Shown: in pieces, positions 1 to 7,702 of the stretch
How the letters are laid out: every line of letters begins with the position of its first letter
How positions within the stretch are numbered: the stretch's first letter is position 1
Assembly (NCBI GenBank): GCA_030829675.1
Contig: JAURAE010000023.1
Coordinates: 1 to 14,706 of the forward strand
Length of the DNA stretch: 14,706 nt
Origin: Schleiferiaceae bacterium
GTDB lineage: Bacteria > Bacteroidota > Bacteroidia > Flavobacteriales > Schleiferiaceae
Direction: 5' to 3'
Notes under the pieces: model-generated
Told to the model about the DNA's origin: nothing
The model's database searches: none
The model's input: only the letters and a program-made list of their open reading frames with translations
Position numbers and translations under genes: made by a program

Positions 1-340
1 CACGAGCCTCGCTTAATAATGCACCTAGTTCATCTAATTTCCAATGGCGCTGCTTAAAAAGCGCAACATGGGCCTCAGTACTACTGCGGTAAGCAATTTT
101 CTCAAATACTTTGGCACCCGCCATATACTGCCGCTCAAAGGATTGCATCCAATGTGCCTGTGCGGCATCTTCCTTTGACCAAAGCTCCACGCCGGTCCAA
201 CCGGCAGCTAAAGCACGCTGAATTTCACGCGCACCTTCCACTACACACAGCCCACTCTGTTTGCGAGCGCGAGCCTTTGTCAATAATTGAACAATCTCCT
301 TTACTTTTGGATTCGAAGTGCTTGTGATTAAATCATTCAT
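1..340 (-). CDS. RNA methyltransferase of the SpoU/TrmH family, N-terminal part (cut by left window edge)
   Basis: Only the first 113 codons are visible; the C-terminal SPOUT catalytic domain lies beyond the left edge. I translated this by hand. The protein opens MNDLITSTSNPKVKEIVQLL, followed by a CVVEGAREIQRAL stretch (residues 32-44) and YRSSTEAHVALFK (84-96). These match the N-terminal substrate-binding domain of TrmH/SpoU-type 2'-O-ribose methyltransferases, which modify tRNA or rRNA with S-adenosylmethionine in the cytoplasm. The visible part does not show which nucleotide is modified. The ATG at 338-340 is chosen because homologues start just before the S-x-x-N-P-x-V-K motif. Its start is 2 bases from the divergent SUI1-like gene, so its promoter must lie inside that gene; I found no good TAnnTTTG match there. 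Confidence 0.85.
   Translation of the reverse strand, partial: MNDLITSTSNPKVKEIVQLLTKARARKQSGLCVVEGAREIQRALAAGWTGVELWSKEDAAQAHWMQSFERQYMAGAKVFEKIAYRSSTEAHVALFKQRHWKLDELGALLSEAR
276..309 (+). promoter_or_regulatory. Candidate Bacteroidota-type promoter for the SUI1-like gene, inside the methyltransferase gene
   Basis: A TTTG at 276-279 is followed after 22 bases by TACTTTTG at 302-309, an exact fit to the TAnnTTTG -7 box used by the primary sigma factor of Bacteroidota. The predicted transcription start is near 316, giving a leader of roughly 27 bases to the ATG at 343. The whole element lies within about codons 11-22 of the divergent methyltransferase gene, as it must given the 2-base gap between start codons. 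The motif is short, so a chance match is possible. Confidence 0.5.
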
Positions 341-342
341 AG

Positions 343-702
343 ATGGGTAAAAAGGATAAACCAAAGAAAATCAATTTAGAGGACTTAGGAGGCTTTGTGT
401 TCAGCACAAATCCGGATTTTGAACCACCCGTGGATGATACCGAAGAGTTTTTAGATCCTTCCGAGCAATTACTGCTTTGTCATTTTGAGAAAAAAGGCCG
501 CGGCGGGAAGCAGGTAGTGATCATCAAGGGATTCGAAGGACCGGAAGAGCAACTCAAAGAATTGGGCAAGGAACTCAGGCAACATTGCGGGGTCGGAGGA
601 TCCGCAAAAAATGGTGAAATCCTGCTTCAAGGCAATGTACGCGACAAAGCCATGGACAAACTCAACTCACTAGGATACGGCACCAAAAGAATAGGCGGAT
701 AA
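343..702 (+). CDS. SUI1/eIF1-like translation factor (YciH family)
   Basis: This 119-residue protein has the SUI1 core shared by eukaryotic eIF1 and bacterial YciH. Residues 53-64 read RGGKQVVIIKGF. Residues 82-98 carry the C-G-V-G-G-S-A-K-N-G-E-I-L-L-Q-G-N block, which in eIF1-like proteins forms the ribosome-contacting fold. The C-terminus, G-Y-G-T-K-R, is also typical. The N-terminal FSTNPDFEPP (residues 20-29) is common in Bacteroidota members. eIF1 guards start-codon choice on the small subunit; the bacterial proteins are thought to affect initiation fidelity, but their physiological role is poorly defined. The gene is monocistronic: it starts 2 bases from a divergent gene and faces the convergent bshA 63 bases downstream. 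Length is normal for the family. Confidence 0.92.
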   Translation: MGKKDKPKKINLEDLGGFVFSTNPDFEPPVDDTEEFLDPSEQLLLCHFEKKGRGGKQVVIIKGFEGPEEQLKELGKELRQHCGVGGSAKNGEILLQGNVRDKAMDKLNSLGYGTKRIGG

Positions 703-734
703 ATAAGCATTAATACTTAACTTATCTCGATTGA

Positions 735-762
735 ACACCAACCCTAAACAAAGGATAGGTGT
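735..762. terminator. Weak hairpin between convergent SUI1-like gene and bshA
   Basis: The 63-base convergent spacer contains a nested inverted repeat: ACACC (735-739) pairs with GGTGT (758-762), and CCT (743-745) with AGG (752-754), with a 3x3 internal loop and a 6-base loop. A second small repeat, GTCTC/GAGAC around TTAT (761-774), overlaps the bshA stop codon. Neither is followed by a run of T on either strand, so termination function is only a guess from position. Confidence 0.25.
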
Positions 763-765
763 CTC

Positions 766-1905
766 TTATGAGACTGTGTATCGTTCCGCAAGTGCGCGCG
801 CATAGGCCGCCTCGTATTTCGGAACTATGGATTCAATCCCGAAGGCCTTGGCACGTTCTAAAGCGTTCATTTTAAATTCCATCAATCGCTGAGGATCCTG
901 TAAGAGTGATAGACCATGCGCCACCATTGAAGCCACATCTCCCACGGGAGATAAATACCCCGTCTGACCATGGACGTTCACCTCTGGAATCCCGCCAGCG
1001 TTCGTTGACAATACCGGCACCCTTGCAGCCATGGCCTCCAAAGCCACCAAACCAAAGCTCTCGGATTCAGAAGTCAGAAGGAATAAATCGCTCATGCAAA
1101 GCAATCGACGAACTTCATTGGTCTTTCCAAAGAATTTCACACAATCTGTCAGTCCTAATTCACGTACCTGCTGTTCCGCCTTTTCGCGTTCAGGTCCATC
1201 GCCAATCATCAGTAGCACCGCATGTTCTTGAGCACGAATACCGGCGAAAACATTGATGATATCCGGTATTCGCTTCACCTTTCTCATGTTCGAAATGTGC
1301 GTAATGATTTTCTCCCCATTCGGCGCGATTTGCGCACGGCGGCAATTCTCATCTCCACGATAGAGCTCTAGATCAATAAAGTTTGGGATGACTTCAATCT
1401 CTTTTTTAATATCGAAGGAATCTAACGTATCCTGACGTAAACTCTCACTCACCGAGGTAACTACATCACTTTTGTTAATGGAGAAGGTTACTGCCGGTTT
1501 GTACGACGGATTCTTACCTACCAATGTGATATCGGTACCGTGCAGCGTAGTCACTACCGGAACATACTTGCCGTGCTCCTCTAAGAGGATCTTCTTCGCC
1601 ATGTAGGCGGCATAGGCATGCGGGATAGCGTAATGTACATGAAGTATATCCAATCCCTCATTGATGACCGTGTCCACCATTTTAGAACTCAACGCGAGCT
1701 CATAGGGCTGGTACTCAAACAGCGGGTAATCGTGAACATTTACCTCATGGTAGTAGATGTTCTCCTCAAGAGTATCTAAACGTACCGGCTGGCTATAAGT
1801 AATGAAATGGACTTCGTGGCCTTTTTTAGCCATTTGAATGCCCAATTCCGTGGCAACCACTCCGGATCCACCATAGGTAGGGTAACAAACTACACCGATC
1901 TTCAT
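766..1905 (-). CDS. bshA: N-acetyl-alpha-D-glucosaminyl L-malate synthase BshA (bacillithiol biosynthesis)
   Basis: This GT4-family glycosyltransferase (GT-B fold) joins UDP-GlcNAc to L-malate to make GlcNAc-malate, the first step of bacillithiol synthesis in the cytoplasm. The 379-residue length is normal. Family marks, in order, are: the N-terminal MKIGVVCYPTYGGSG with the glycine-rich loop at 12-15; HVHYAIPHA at 89-97; LHGTDIT at 121-127; SNMRKVKR at 205-212 near the nucleotide-sugar site; the retaining-GT motif E282-x7-E290 in ESFGLVALE; and GGIPEV at 304-309. The gene begins 12 bases after the stop of the GH3 fusion gene and is probably co-transcribed with it. No bshB or bshC is seen in the window, as is usual because these genes are often dispersed. 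Confidence 0.95.
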   Translation of the reverse strand: MKIGVVCYPTYGGSGVVATELGIQMAKKGHEVHFITYSQPVRLDTLEENIYYHEVNVHDYPLFEYQPYELALSSKMVDTVINEGLDILHVHYAIPHAYAAYMAKKILLEEHGKYVPVVTTLHGTDITLVGKNPSYKPAVTFSINKSDVVTSVSESLRQDTLDSFDIKKEIEVIPNFIDLELYRGDENCRRAQIAPNGEKIITHISNMRKVKRIPDIINVFAGIRAQEHAVLLMIGDGPEREKAEQQVRELGLTDCVKFFGKTNEVRRLLCMSDLFLLTSESESFGLVALEAMAARVPVLSTNAGGIPEVNVHGQTGYLSPVGDVASMVAHGLSLLQDPQRLMEFKMNALERAKAFGIESIVPKYEAAYARALAERYTVS

Positions 1906-1917
1906 TCTTGCTAGGGA

Positions 1918-4824
1918 TTAATTCAAGGCGTCGTAAAGATACCCCTGAATATTTGTTCGGACGTCTAAGGTACTGAGTTTCCAATTCTCTGCATCCGGGT
2001 AAGTGCGATTACTCAGGAATATGTATAACAACCCTTCTTTGGGATCCATCCAGACCATGGTTCCGGTAAAGCCTGTATGACCAAAACTTAGATCCGAGGC
2101 ACAGGTACAACTTGGACCCGGACCATCGCCTAATTGTTTTTTATCAAAGCCCAATCCTCGTCGGTTATCTATTTCGCAGAAGGCACAACTACTGAATTTC
2201 TCAATGGTCGATTCCTGGAAATAACGAACCCCACCGTAATAGCCTCCATTGAGATACATCTGCATCATTTTAGCCAAATCATTCGTATTAGCAAACAAGC
2301 CGGCATGACCAGCGACTCCGCCTATCATAGCAGCGCCCATATCATGCACGCGACCGTGCACAGTAGTCTTGCGCCAGTATCCATCTTCTTCCGTAGGCAC
2401 GAGCTCATCCAGGGAAAAACCTCTTTCTAAGGGATTATAGGTGAGTCGCTGAGCGCCAATGGGCCCATAAAAAGTATTGGTCACCCATTGATCCAGAGGC
2501 TCGTTAAAACGCTCCTCCAACATTTCCTGAAACAGGTAATAGCCCAAATCTGAATAGCGGTATTCTGGTGCCTTCATCTCACTCTTCGCAAGCATATGAA
2601 ACATCGTATCCCTAATTTCTTGACGAACATACATGCCTTCATGAATTTGAGTATAGCCCAATTGCGGCGTCGAACTGTACCAATACCCCCTCGTACTATC
2701 AGATTTTATCGTGTGCACGTAATACGGTATCCAAGCATCTAATCCGCTTTGATGAGCCAGCACATCTTCAAACACTAAGTACTCCTTGCCCGAACCGTCT
2801 AATCGGCTCGTATGGTTGCCTAAGGTCGTCTTCAATAATAAGGGTTGCTTCTCGTACCATTTCATGATCCCTGGCAGGGTAGCAGTAATCTTAGTCACCG
2901 AGGCAATATCATATAGGTCAGTCCACTCCACCGGCGCTGACTTAGCATAGGTATGTGACCCAAAAGATTTGGTATACACGACCGTACCATGTCGTGCCAC
3001 TAATACCTGTGCACCCGGAGTAGCACCTGCCGCAATGGCGTGCTCTACGGTAGAATCGATACGGTTTAAAGGCCCCGCATCAAGGCCTACCTCAAAAGGG
3101 ATACCGTACTTTAATCGAAGTAACTCTTCTGTTTTCTCGCCATTTCCGACGCTTCCCCACTGGTTCAAATCCACGGGTAAGGAACCCTTGGTCTCGCGGG
3201 CACCAAACAAGAACTGAGGCGCCAATAACTGGGCATATTCATCGTTCTCATACATGATCAACACTCTAACATTTTGTCCCAGATTGGGGTAGGTCAACAC
3301 CCCATATGGATTGGCAAAATGCACAACGTAAGTGGGCTTACCGGTGGCCGCCAATCGCGCGAGCAGCTCTTTCTCATAGGTTTCGAGTTTATAGCGGCGC
3401 CATGGATTCTTCGCATTTTGATGGAAGGTCACCACAAAGGCATCTTGGGATGCCATTTCACGGTCATCCACATCTACACCGTGATGGTGAGACATACCTA
3501 CATACCTATCCAAATATTCTTTCACAGTTGTGGCCGATTCGAAATCACCCAAAGCGATATGCAGGAAGTTTTGCTCTATATTTTTTATCGGGAAAGTAGC
3601 CGTACCGCGCTCCAATAATGTCGCCGCATTTCGAATGAGGTTGAACGACACTCTTTGGTTCAAATCTTCTCTTTCAAACGAACCGTGGTCTGAGGTTAGC
3701 AGCGTGGGATTAGCCGACTTTTGAGCCTCGAGCCAATCCGAATACGCCCTACAATTTGATTTTGCCACCAAGATTCTTCTCACGCGCTCATCTAAGGATT
3801 GGAAGGAGATCTTATCTGTGGCCAAGGCATCTTGGAAAGCTTTGGTAGCCTTTGGCACGTCCATGGGAAAGAGTAAAATATCATTGCCCGCGGCAAACGC
3901 CGCCAACTCTAACTCTCCTGGAGGTGCAAAGGCTGCAGCGCCCTTCATGTTCAACGCGTCGGTAATAATGAGGCCTTCATATCCCCATTGATCTCTCAAA
4001 ATCTCTTGAATGACCTTGCGTGAAAGACTCGTGGGTTTTCCAGAGGGCTCCAGGGAAGGGATATTCAAATGGGCGATCATAATAGCCCCAACACCCGCGT
4101 CAATGGCCCCCTTGAACGGCACCCACTCTACCTCCATAAGTTCACTAAGGGTGCGGTCGACTTTCGGCAAGGTTTTATGGCTGTCCTGATGGGTATCGCC
4201 GTGGCCTGGAAAATGCTTCCCACAGGCCAGCACACCATTCTCTTGAATCCCTTTAACGACAGCTACGCCCAGTGTATTCACGAGATCTGGATCGGAACCA
4301 AAGGATCGCGCACCAATAATAGGGTTGTTTGGATTCGTATTGACGTCTAGTACTGGCGAGAAACTCATGTGTACGCCTACGGCAGTACATTCATCCGCCA
4401 AAACATGTCCTAAATCATAGGCATCCGTAGCCCCGCCTGCTGCCCCAACGGTAAGGGAGGTTGGGAACTTGTAGGTACTGTCCAAGCGCATGGCTTGTCC
4501 CCATTCCGCATCTTGCCCTACGAGCAAGGGGAAGGTCGCCGCACTTTGAAGACGATGCAGCAGTTTCTTTTGGCGTTCAGGTCCGCCTTGCATTGTAATA
4601 ACACCTCCGATATGATAATCGCGTACGAGTTTTTCCAATTCCGCTTCATGCTCTACGCCTTTATTGCTGTAGGCAGCGACCATGAATAATTGACCAATTT
4701 TTTCATCTAAAGACATCGCACTCAAGGCAGAGTCTACATTAAACGATTGAGCATAAAGGCCTTTACCCGGCAGAAGAGTAAGTAAAGAGGCTGTAAAAAC
4801 GGCTTTTAGAAAGCGTGTGTGCAT
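1918..4824 (-). CDS. Secreted NagZ-like GH3 glycosidase fused to a serine beta-lactamase-fold hydrolase
   Basis: This is a 968-residue two-enzyme fusion. Residues 1-26 form a signal peptide (basic start, hydrophobic FLKAVFTASLLTLL, cleavage likely after LYA). Residues about 35-360 are a GH3 TIM barrel with the NagZ-type motif KHFPGHGD (203-210) and D214-S-H216, whose histidine is the expected acid/base. The nucleophile is D289 in ITDAL. A GH3 C-terminal domain follows to about 575. Residues about 585-968 are a class C beta-lactamase/S12-type domain with S642-V-T-K645, Y757-S-D759 and H916-T-G918 in the places of SxxK, YxN and KTG. Substrates are probably GlcNAc-containing peptidoglycan fragments in the periplasm; the serine domain could be an esterase or peptidase. 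I chose the ATG at 4822-4824 because it gives a clean signal peptide. The ATG at 5001 would add 59 unrelated residues antisense to the neighbouring gene. The fusion is known in Bacteroidota. Confidence 0.93.
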   Translation of the reverse strand: MHTRFLKAVFTASLLTLLPGKGLYAQSFNVDSALSAMSLDEKIGQLFMVAAYSNKGVEHEAELEKLVRDYHIGGVITMQGGPERQKKLLHRLQSAATFPLLVGQDAEWGQAMRLDSTYKFPTSLTVGAAGGATDAYDLGHVLADECTAVGVHMSFSPVLDVNTNPNNPIIGARSFGSDPDLVNTLGVAVVKGIQENGVLACGKHFPGHGDTHQDSHKTLPKVDRTLSELMEVEWVPFKGAIDAGVGAIMIAHLNIPSLEPSGKPTSLSRKVIQEILRDQWGYEGLIITDALNMKGAAAFAPPGELELAAFAAGNDILLFPMDVPKATKAFQDALATDKISFQSLDERVRRILVAKSNCRAYSDWLEAQKSANPTLLTSDHGSFEREDLNQRVSFNLIRNAATLLERGTATFPIKNIEQNFLHIALGDFESATTVKEYLDRYVGMSHHHGVDVDDREMASQDAFVVTFHQNAKNPWRRYKLETYEKELLARLAATGKPTYVVHFANPYGVLTYPNLGQNVRVLIMYENDEYAQLLAPQFLFGARETKGSLPVDLNQWGSVGNGEKTEELLRLKYGIPFEVGLDAGPLNRIDSTVEHAIAAGATPGAQVLVARHGTVVYTKSFGSHTYAKSAPVEWTDLYDIASVTKITATLPGIMKWYEKQPLLLKTTLGNHTSRLDGSGKEYLVFEDVLAHQSGLDAWIPYYVHTIKSDSTRGYWYSSTPQLGYTQIHEGMYVRQEIRDTMFHMLAKSEMKAPEYRYSDLGYYLFQEMLEERFNEPLDQWVTNTFYGPIGAQRLTYNPLERGFSLDELVPTEEDGYWRKTTVHGRVHDMGAAMIGGVAGHAGLFANTNDLAKMMQMYLNGGYYGGVRYFQESTIEKFSSCAFCEIDNRRGLGFDKKQLGDGPGPSCTCASDLSFGHTGFTGTMVWMDPKEGLLYIFLSNRTYPDAENWKLSTLDVRTNIQGYLYDALN

Positions 4825-4850
4825 AGGTCGATAAAGTGCCAAGGGGTTCT

Positions 4851-4858
4851 TACCTTTG
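4851..4858 (+). promoter_or_regulatory. Candidate -7 box for the mutL operon
   Basis: TACCTTTG is an exact fit to TAnnTTTG, 20 bases before the ATG at 4879. I could not find a convincing TTG at the usual distance upstream, so this is a half-promoter match. It falls in the leader of the divergent GH3 gene, so the two transcription starts would overlap. Confidence 0.35.
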
Positions 4859-4871
4859 AGATGAGAATATA

Positions 4872-4902
4872 GAAAGATATGGGACTCTTCGAACGACGCC
4901 AA
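4872..4902 (-). promoter_or_regulatory. Candidate promoter for the GH3 fusion-bshA unit
   Basis: On the minus strand, TTG (4900-4902) is followed after 20 bases by TATCTTTC (4872-4879), one mismatch from TAnnTTTG. It is 47 bases before the GH3 start codon at 4824. It overlaps the first codons of the divergent small membrane protein gene, which is consistent with the short 54-base divergent spacer. Confidence 0.35.
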
Positions 4903-5154
4903 CCGCGCGGTTTTCAACACCAGCCAAGATTTCACGATGAGCGCCAGGAGCGGCTCCGGATCTTGAAACGAAATGAAAGCATCGACGAAATCCCCTTTCA
5001 AAACAAAGATAAATACCGCGATCGATTACGAGAGAATTGGGACCTTCGTCGAAAACGAAGCGCCGGTGCAAGTGAAGGATTTGTAAAGCGCATCCTAATC
5101 AGCTTTGTCGCCCTCGCAGTACTTGCGGCCGTAGCCGTTTATTATATAGGATGA
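4879..5154 (+). CDS. Small basic membrane-anchored protein upstream of mutL, function unknown
   Basis: This 91-residue protein opens MGLFERRQPRGFQHQPRFHD, continues with a charged, arginine-rich middle (20-68), and ends in one hydrophobic helix (about 70-90). That suggests a cytoplasmic basic domain with a C-terminal tail anchor. Small proteins of this plan (an R-G-F-x-H/Y-x-P-R-F/Y-type N-terminus and a C-terminal helix) are found next to mutL in Bacteroidota, and I recall some being labelled 'riboflavin synthase subunit beta'. Nothing in the sequence supports that label. Its stop overlaps the mutL start by 4 bases (ATGA at 5151-5154), so translation is probably coupled. I do not know its function. 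Conserved position and composition argue that it is a real gene. Confidence 0.82.
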   Translation: MGLFERRQPRGFQHQPRFHDERQERLRILKRNESIDEIPFQNKDKYRDRLRENWDLRRKRSAGASEGFVKRILISFVALAVLAAVAVYYIG

Positions 5155-6956
5155 GTTCAATAATTGCTGTTTTATCAGATCACGTAGCCAATCAAATTGC
5201 TGCAGGAGAAGTGGTGCAACGCCCCGCCTCTGTGGTAAAGGAATTGTTGGAAAATAGCATCGATGCTGGAGCTACGAAAATCACCTTGCAACTCGAGGGA
5301 TCGGGACGTACACTCATCTCAGTGACCGATAATGGAAGTGGTATGGGCAAGGAAGATGCCGAGCGCTGTTTTTTGCGCCACGCCACCAGTAAGATTAAAA
5401 ACGCCGAAGACCTCTTCAACCTTCATACCAGAGGGTTTCGTGGGGAAGCCATGGCCTCCATCGCGGCTGTATCGCACACATTGATGCGAACGAACATTGC
5501 TGAAGAGGGTCTAGGTCTTGAGATTAAGCTAGAAGGCGGCAGCATAGTGGCGAAGAACCCCTACCCCTGTGCTCAAGGAACCTATGTAGAGGTCAAGAAC
5601 TTATTTTACAATGTGCCAGCACGCCGTAAGTTTCTGAAAAACGATCGTGTAGAACTGCGCCATTGTGTTGACGAATTTCACCGTGTTGCCTTAGTTCACA
5701 CCTCCATCGAATGGATCATGAAAAGCGACGGCAACACCTTGTTCCACCTCAAACCTGAGCCCCTACGCCGCCGTATCAATGGCATTTTTGGCCGAAAATT
5801 CGATGAGCGTCTGGTGCCCATTGAGGAAGAAACAGAGGTCGTGAAGGTCAGTGGTTTCATTTTGAAGCCCGAGTTTGCCAAGAAGAAACGCGGCGAGCAA
5901 TTCTTCTTTGTCAATGACAGGTTCATCAAATCACCCTACCTACACAATGCACTTCGTGAAGCGTTTGAGGAGGTCTTGACCGCAGAGCACCATCCGGGAT
6001 ATTTCTTGCATTTACAGGTAGACCCTCAAAGCTTGGATGTAAATATCCATCCTACGAAAACCGAGGTGAAGTTTGAGGACGAGCGCACCATTTACGCGGT
6101 GCTACGCAGTGCTGCCCGCCACGCTATTGGGCAGTTCAACGTCGCTCCCGCCATTGACTTTGATGCAGAACAAAGCTTTAAAGTCCCGCCCTTACCTGAA
6201 GGACACCTTCCAAAACCGCCTCAGATCCAAGTCAATCCAAACTTCAACCCCTTCGAGTCGACTAAATCTACTCCGCCGCGCATCAGGTCCAATGACGAGC
6301 GGTACGAGCGTATTAAAAACGAAAAATACCTCAACACCCAACAAGCTTTCGACGCTCCACAAGACTGGAACATCGAAGATGCCCTACCTGTAGACCCCGT
6401 CAGCGGCAAAATCATCCGCTGGGGCAAATACGCCATCACTACACTAGGTGCAAAGGCACTGGTAATTGATATCAAAGGGGCCCGCTTCAGAATCTTGTAC
6501 GACCAAATCTGGTCGAAGCTCCAAGATGCAACCGTGCCTTCGCAACAAATTTTGTTCCCAAAGAGCATTTCCTTGTCCATGGCCGAGAGAGCGCTATACC
6601 AAGAGCACGAACGAGATTTCACCATCGCTGGCTTTGACTTGGCCCCAGGAACCACGGAGGGTGAATACGACATTAAAGGCATCCCGATGATGCTCAATGT
6701 AGAACAGGCCGTTCCCACCTTGGAATCACTGTTCGAACAATACCACAAGCAAGACGAAGCAGGCGAAAACAAGCTGCTCAAAGGCATCGCCCTGGCCATC
6801 GCTCAAAACGGGGCGGCCACTCAAGATCCAAGAACCGCAGAGGAACTCTACGTGTTAAGAGAACAACTCCTAAGCAGTTCCAACCCACAATACACTCCTA
6901 AGGGCAAGAAAATCATCGTAGAATGGAGCCCTGAAGAGATTGAAAAAGCATTATGA
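5151..6956 (+). CDS. mutL: DNA mismatch repair protein MutL
   Basis: MutL couples MutS mismatch recognition to strand removal. The 601-residue protein has a full GHKL ATPase N-terminus: ANQIAAGEVVQRPASVVKEL at 13-32 with catalytic E31 and Mg-binding N35, DNGSGM at 60-65, RHATSKI at 76-82, and GFRGEAMASI at 95-104. The transducer domain contains VNIHPTK (297-303). A proline-rich linker spans about 340-400, and a C-terminal dimerisation domain runs from about 418 to 601. At the place where endonuclease-type MutLs carry DQHAxxExxxxE, this protein reads DIKGARFRILYD (440-451), lacking the Gln-His and acidic positions. Near the end, PKGKKIIV replaces the C-P-H-G-R-P type motif. The nicking activity is therefore doubtful, although the dimer domain seems intact. 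The start is fixed by a 4-base overlap with the upstream gene, and the stop overlaps the next start by 4 bases. Confidence 0.96.
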   Translation: MSSIIAVLSDHVANQIAAGEVVQRPASVVKELLENSIDAGATKITLQLEGSGRTLISVTDNGSGMGKEDAERCFLRHATSKIKNAEDLFNLHTRGFRGEAMASIAAVSHTLMRTNIAEEGLGLEIKLEGGSIVAKNPYPCAQGTYVEVKNLFYNVPARRKFLKNDRVELRHCVDEFHRVALVHTSIEWIMKSDGNTLFHLKPEPLRRRINGIFGRKFDERLVPIEEETEVVKVSGFILKPEFAKKKRGEQFFFVNDRFIKSPYLHNALREAFEEVLTAEHHPGYFLHLQVDPQSLDVNIHPTKTEVKFEDERTIYAVLRSAARHAIGQFNVAPAIDFDAEQSFKVPPLPEGHLPKPPQIQVNPNFNPFESTKSTPPRIRSNDERYERIKNEKYLNTQQAFDAPQDWNIEDALPVDPVSGKIIRWGKYAITTLGAKALVIDIKGARFRILYDQIWSKLQDATVPSQQILFPKSISLSMAERALYQEHERDFTIAGFDLAPGTTEGEYDIKGIPMMLNVEQAVPTLESLFEQYHKQDEAGENKLLKGIALAIAQNGAATQDPRTAEELYVLREQLLSSSNPQYTPKGKKIIVEWSPEEIEKAL

Positions 6957-7684
6957 TCGTACAACGCAGATTTAGTTTAATGCCTACCGTCGTGAAGAAC
7001 CTGTTGATCATCAACGGCCTGTTCTTCCTTGGAATGTACAGCATTCGCAACACCTTCGGCATTGATATCACGGACTGGCTCGGGCTCTATTTCCCCCTAT
7101 CGGACAGCTTCCTCCCAGTCCAATTAGTCTCTCACATGTTCATGCATGGCAACTTGGGCCACATCTTCTCCAACATGATTATGCTGTGGTTTTTGGGAAG
7201 CGCGATGGAAAACTACTGGGGGCCGAAGCGATTCCTGATCTACTACCTTTTGACTGGTTTAGGCGCCAGCGCCCTGCAGATTGGAGTCAATGCGTTGGAA
7301 TATTTCCAATTAAGCGCTCAACTCGACACTGCTGCCATGGACACGATTCTAAGCAAAGGCGGGGACATCATTAACCAAGGCATGAACTATACGGATCCGG
7401 TGTGGGGAGCGATGAACAGATTGCTACACGTGCCGATGGTCGGTGCCTCGGGCGCTGTCTTTGGCGTACTACTTGCGTTCGGTATGACCTTCCCGAACCA
7501 GGTGATCTACCTGAACTTCTTCTTCCCGATCAAGGCCAAGTATTTTGTAATTGGCTACGGCCTTTTAGAACTCTACAACGGCTTTGCGGTAAGCAATAGC
7601 GGCATCGCACACTTTGCCCACTTGGGCGGGATGCTTTTCGGCTATCTGCTCATCCGAAAATGGCGCAGAGAAATGTACCTTTAA
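6953..7684 (+). CDS. Rhomboid-family intramembrane serine protease (first of two)
   Basis: This 243-residue polytopic membrane protein of six-helix rhomboid type would cleave transmembrane substrates within the inner membrane. Visible marks are: the L1-loop and helix-2 motif HGNLGHIFSN (65-74), with H70 and N74 in the HxxxN pattern; the nucleophile S166 in GASGAVFG (164-171); and the dyad partner H223 in AHLGG (222-226). Between helices 3 and 4 lies a polar insertion of about 45 residues (roughly 115-158) that the second rhomboid lacks. The start overlaps the mutL stop by 4 bases (ATGA at 6953-6956). The substrate is unknown. Rhomboid pairs after mutL are, from memory, a recurring Bacteroidota arrangement. 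Confidence 0.93.
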   Translation: MIVQRRFSLMPTVVKNLLIINGLFFLGMYSIRNTFGIDITDWLGLYFPLSDSFLPVQLVSHMFMHGNLGHIFSNMIMLWFLGSAMENYWGPKRFLIYYLLTGLGASALQIGVNALEYFQLSAQLDTAAMDTILSKGGDIINQGMNYTDPVWGAMNRLLHVPMVGASGAVFGVLLAFGMTFPNQVIYLNFFFPIKAKYFVIGYGLLELYNGFAVSNSGIAHFAHLGGMLFGYLLIRKWRREMYL

Positions 7685-7702
7685 GATTCCATATCCCGGG
7701 AC

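Noticed and set aside
4825..5001. 59-residue N-terminal extension of the GH3 fusion from an ATG at 5001
   Set aside because: It would lie antisense to the small protein gene, has no signal-peptide character, and the ATG at 4824 gives a clear signal peptide.
4850..5071. 73-codon minus-strand frame over the small protein gene
   Set aside because: No family resemblance, and the opposite strand carries a gene with conserved position and a membrane helix.
6221..6799. 192-codon open frame on the minus strand inside mutL
   Set aside because: It is serine-rich, with no recognisable domain, and lies fully antisense to the conserved mutL frame; a composition artefact.
7694..7701. TCCCGGGA palindrome between the two rhomboid genes
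   Set aside because: Only 8 bases and no repeat elsewhere; probably chance.
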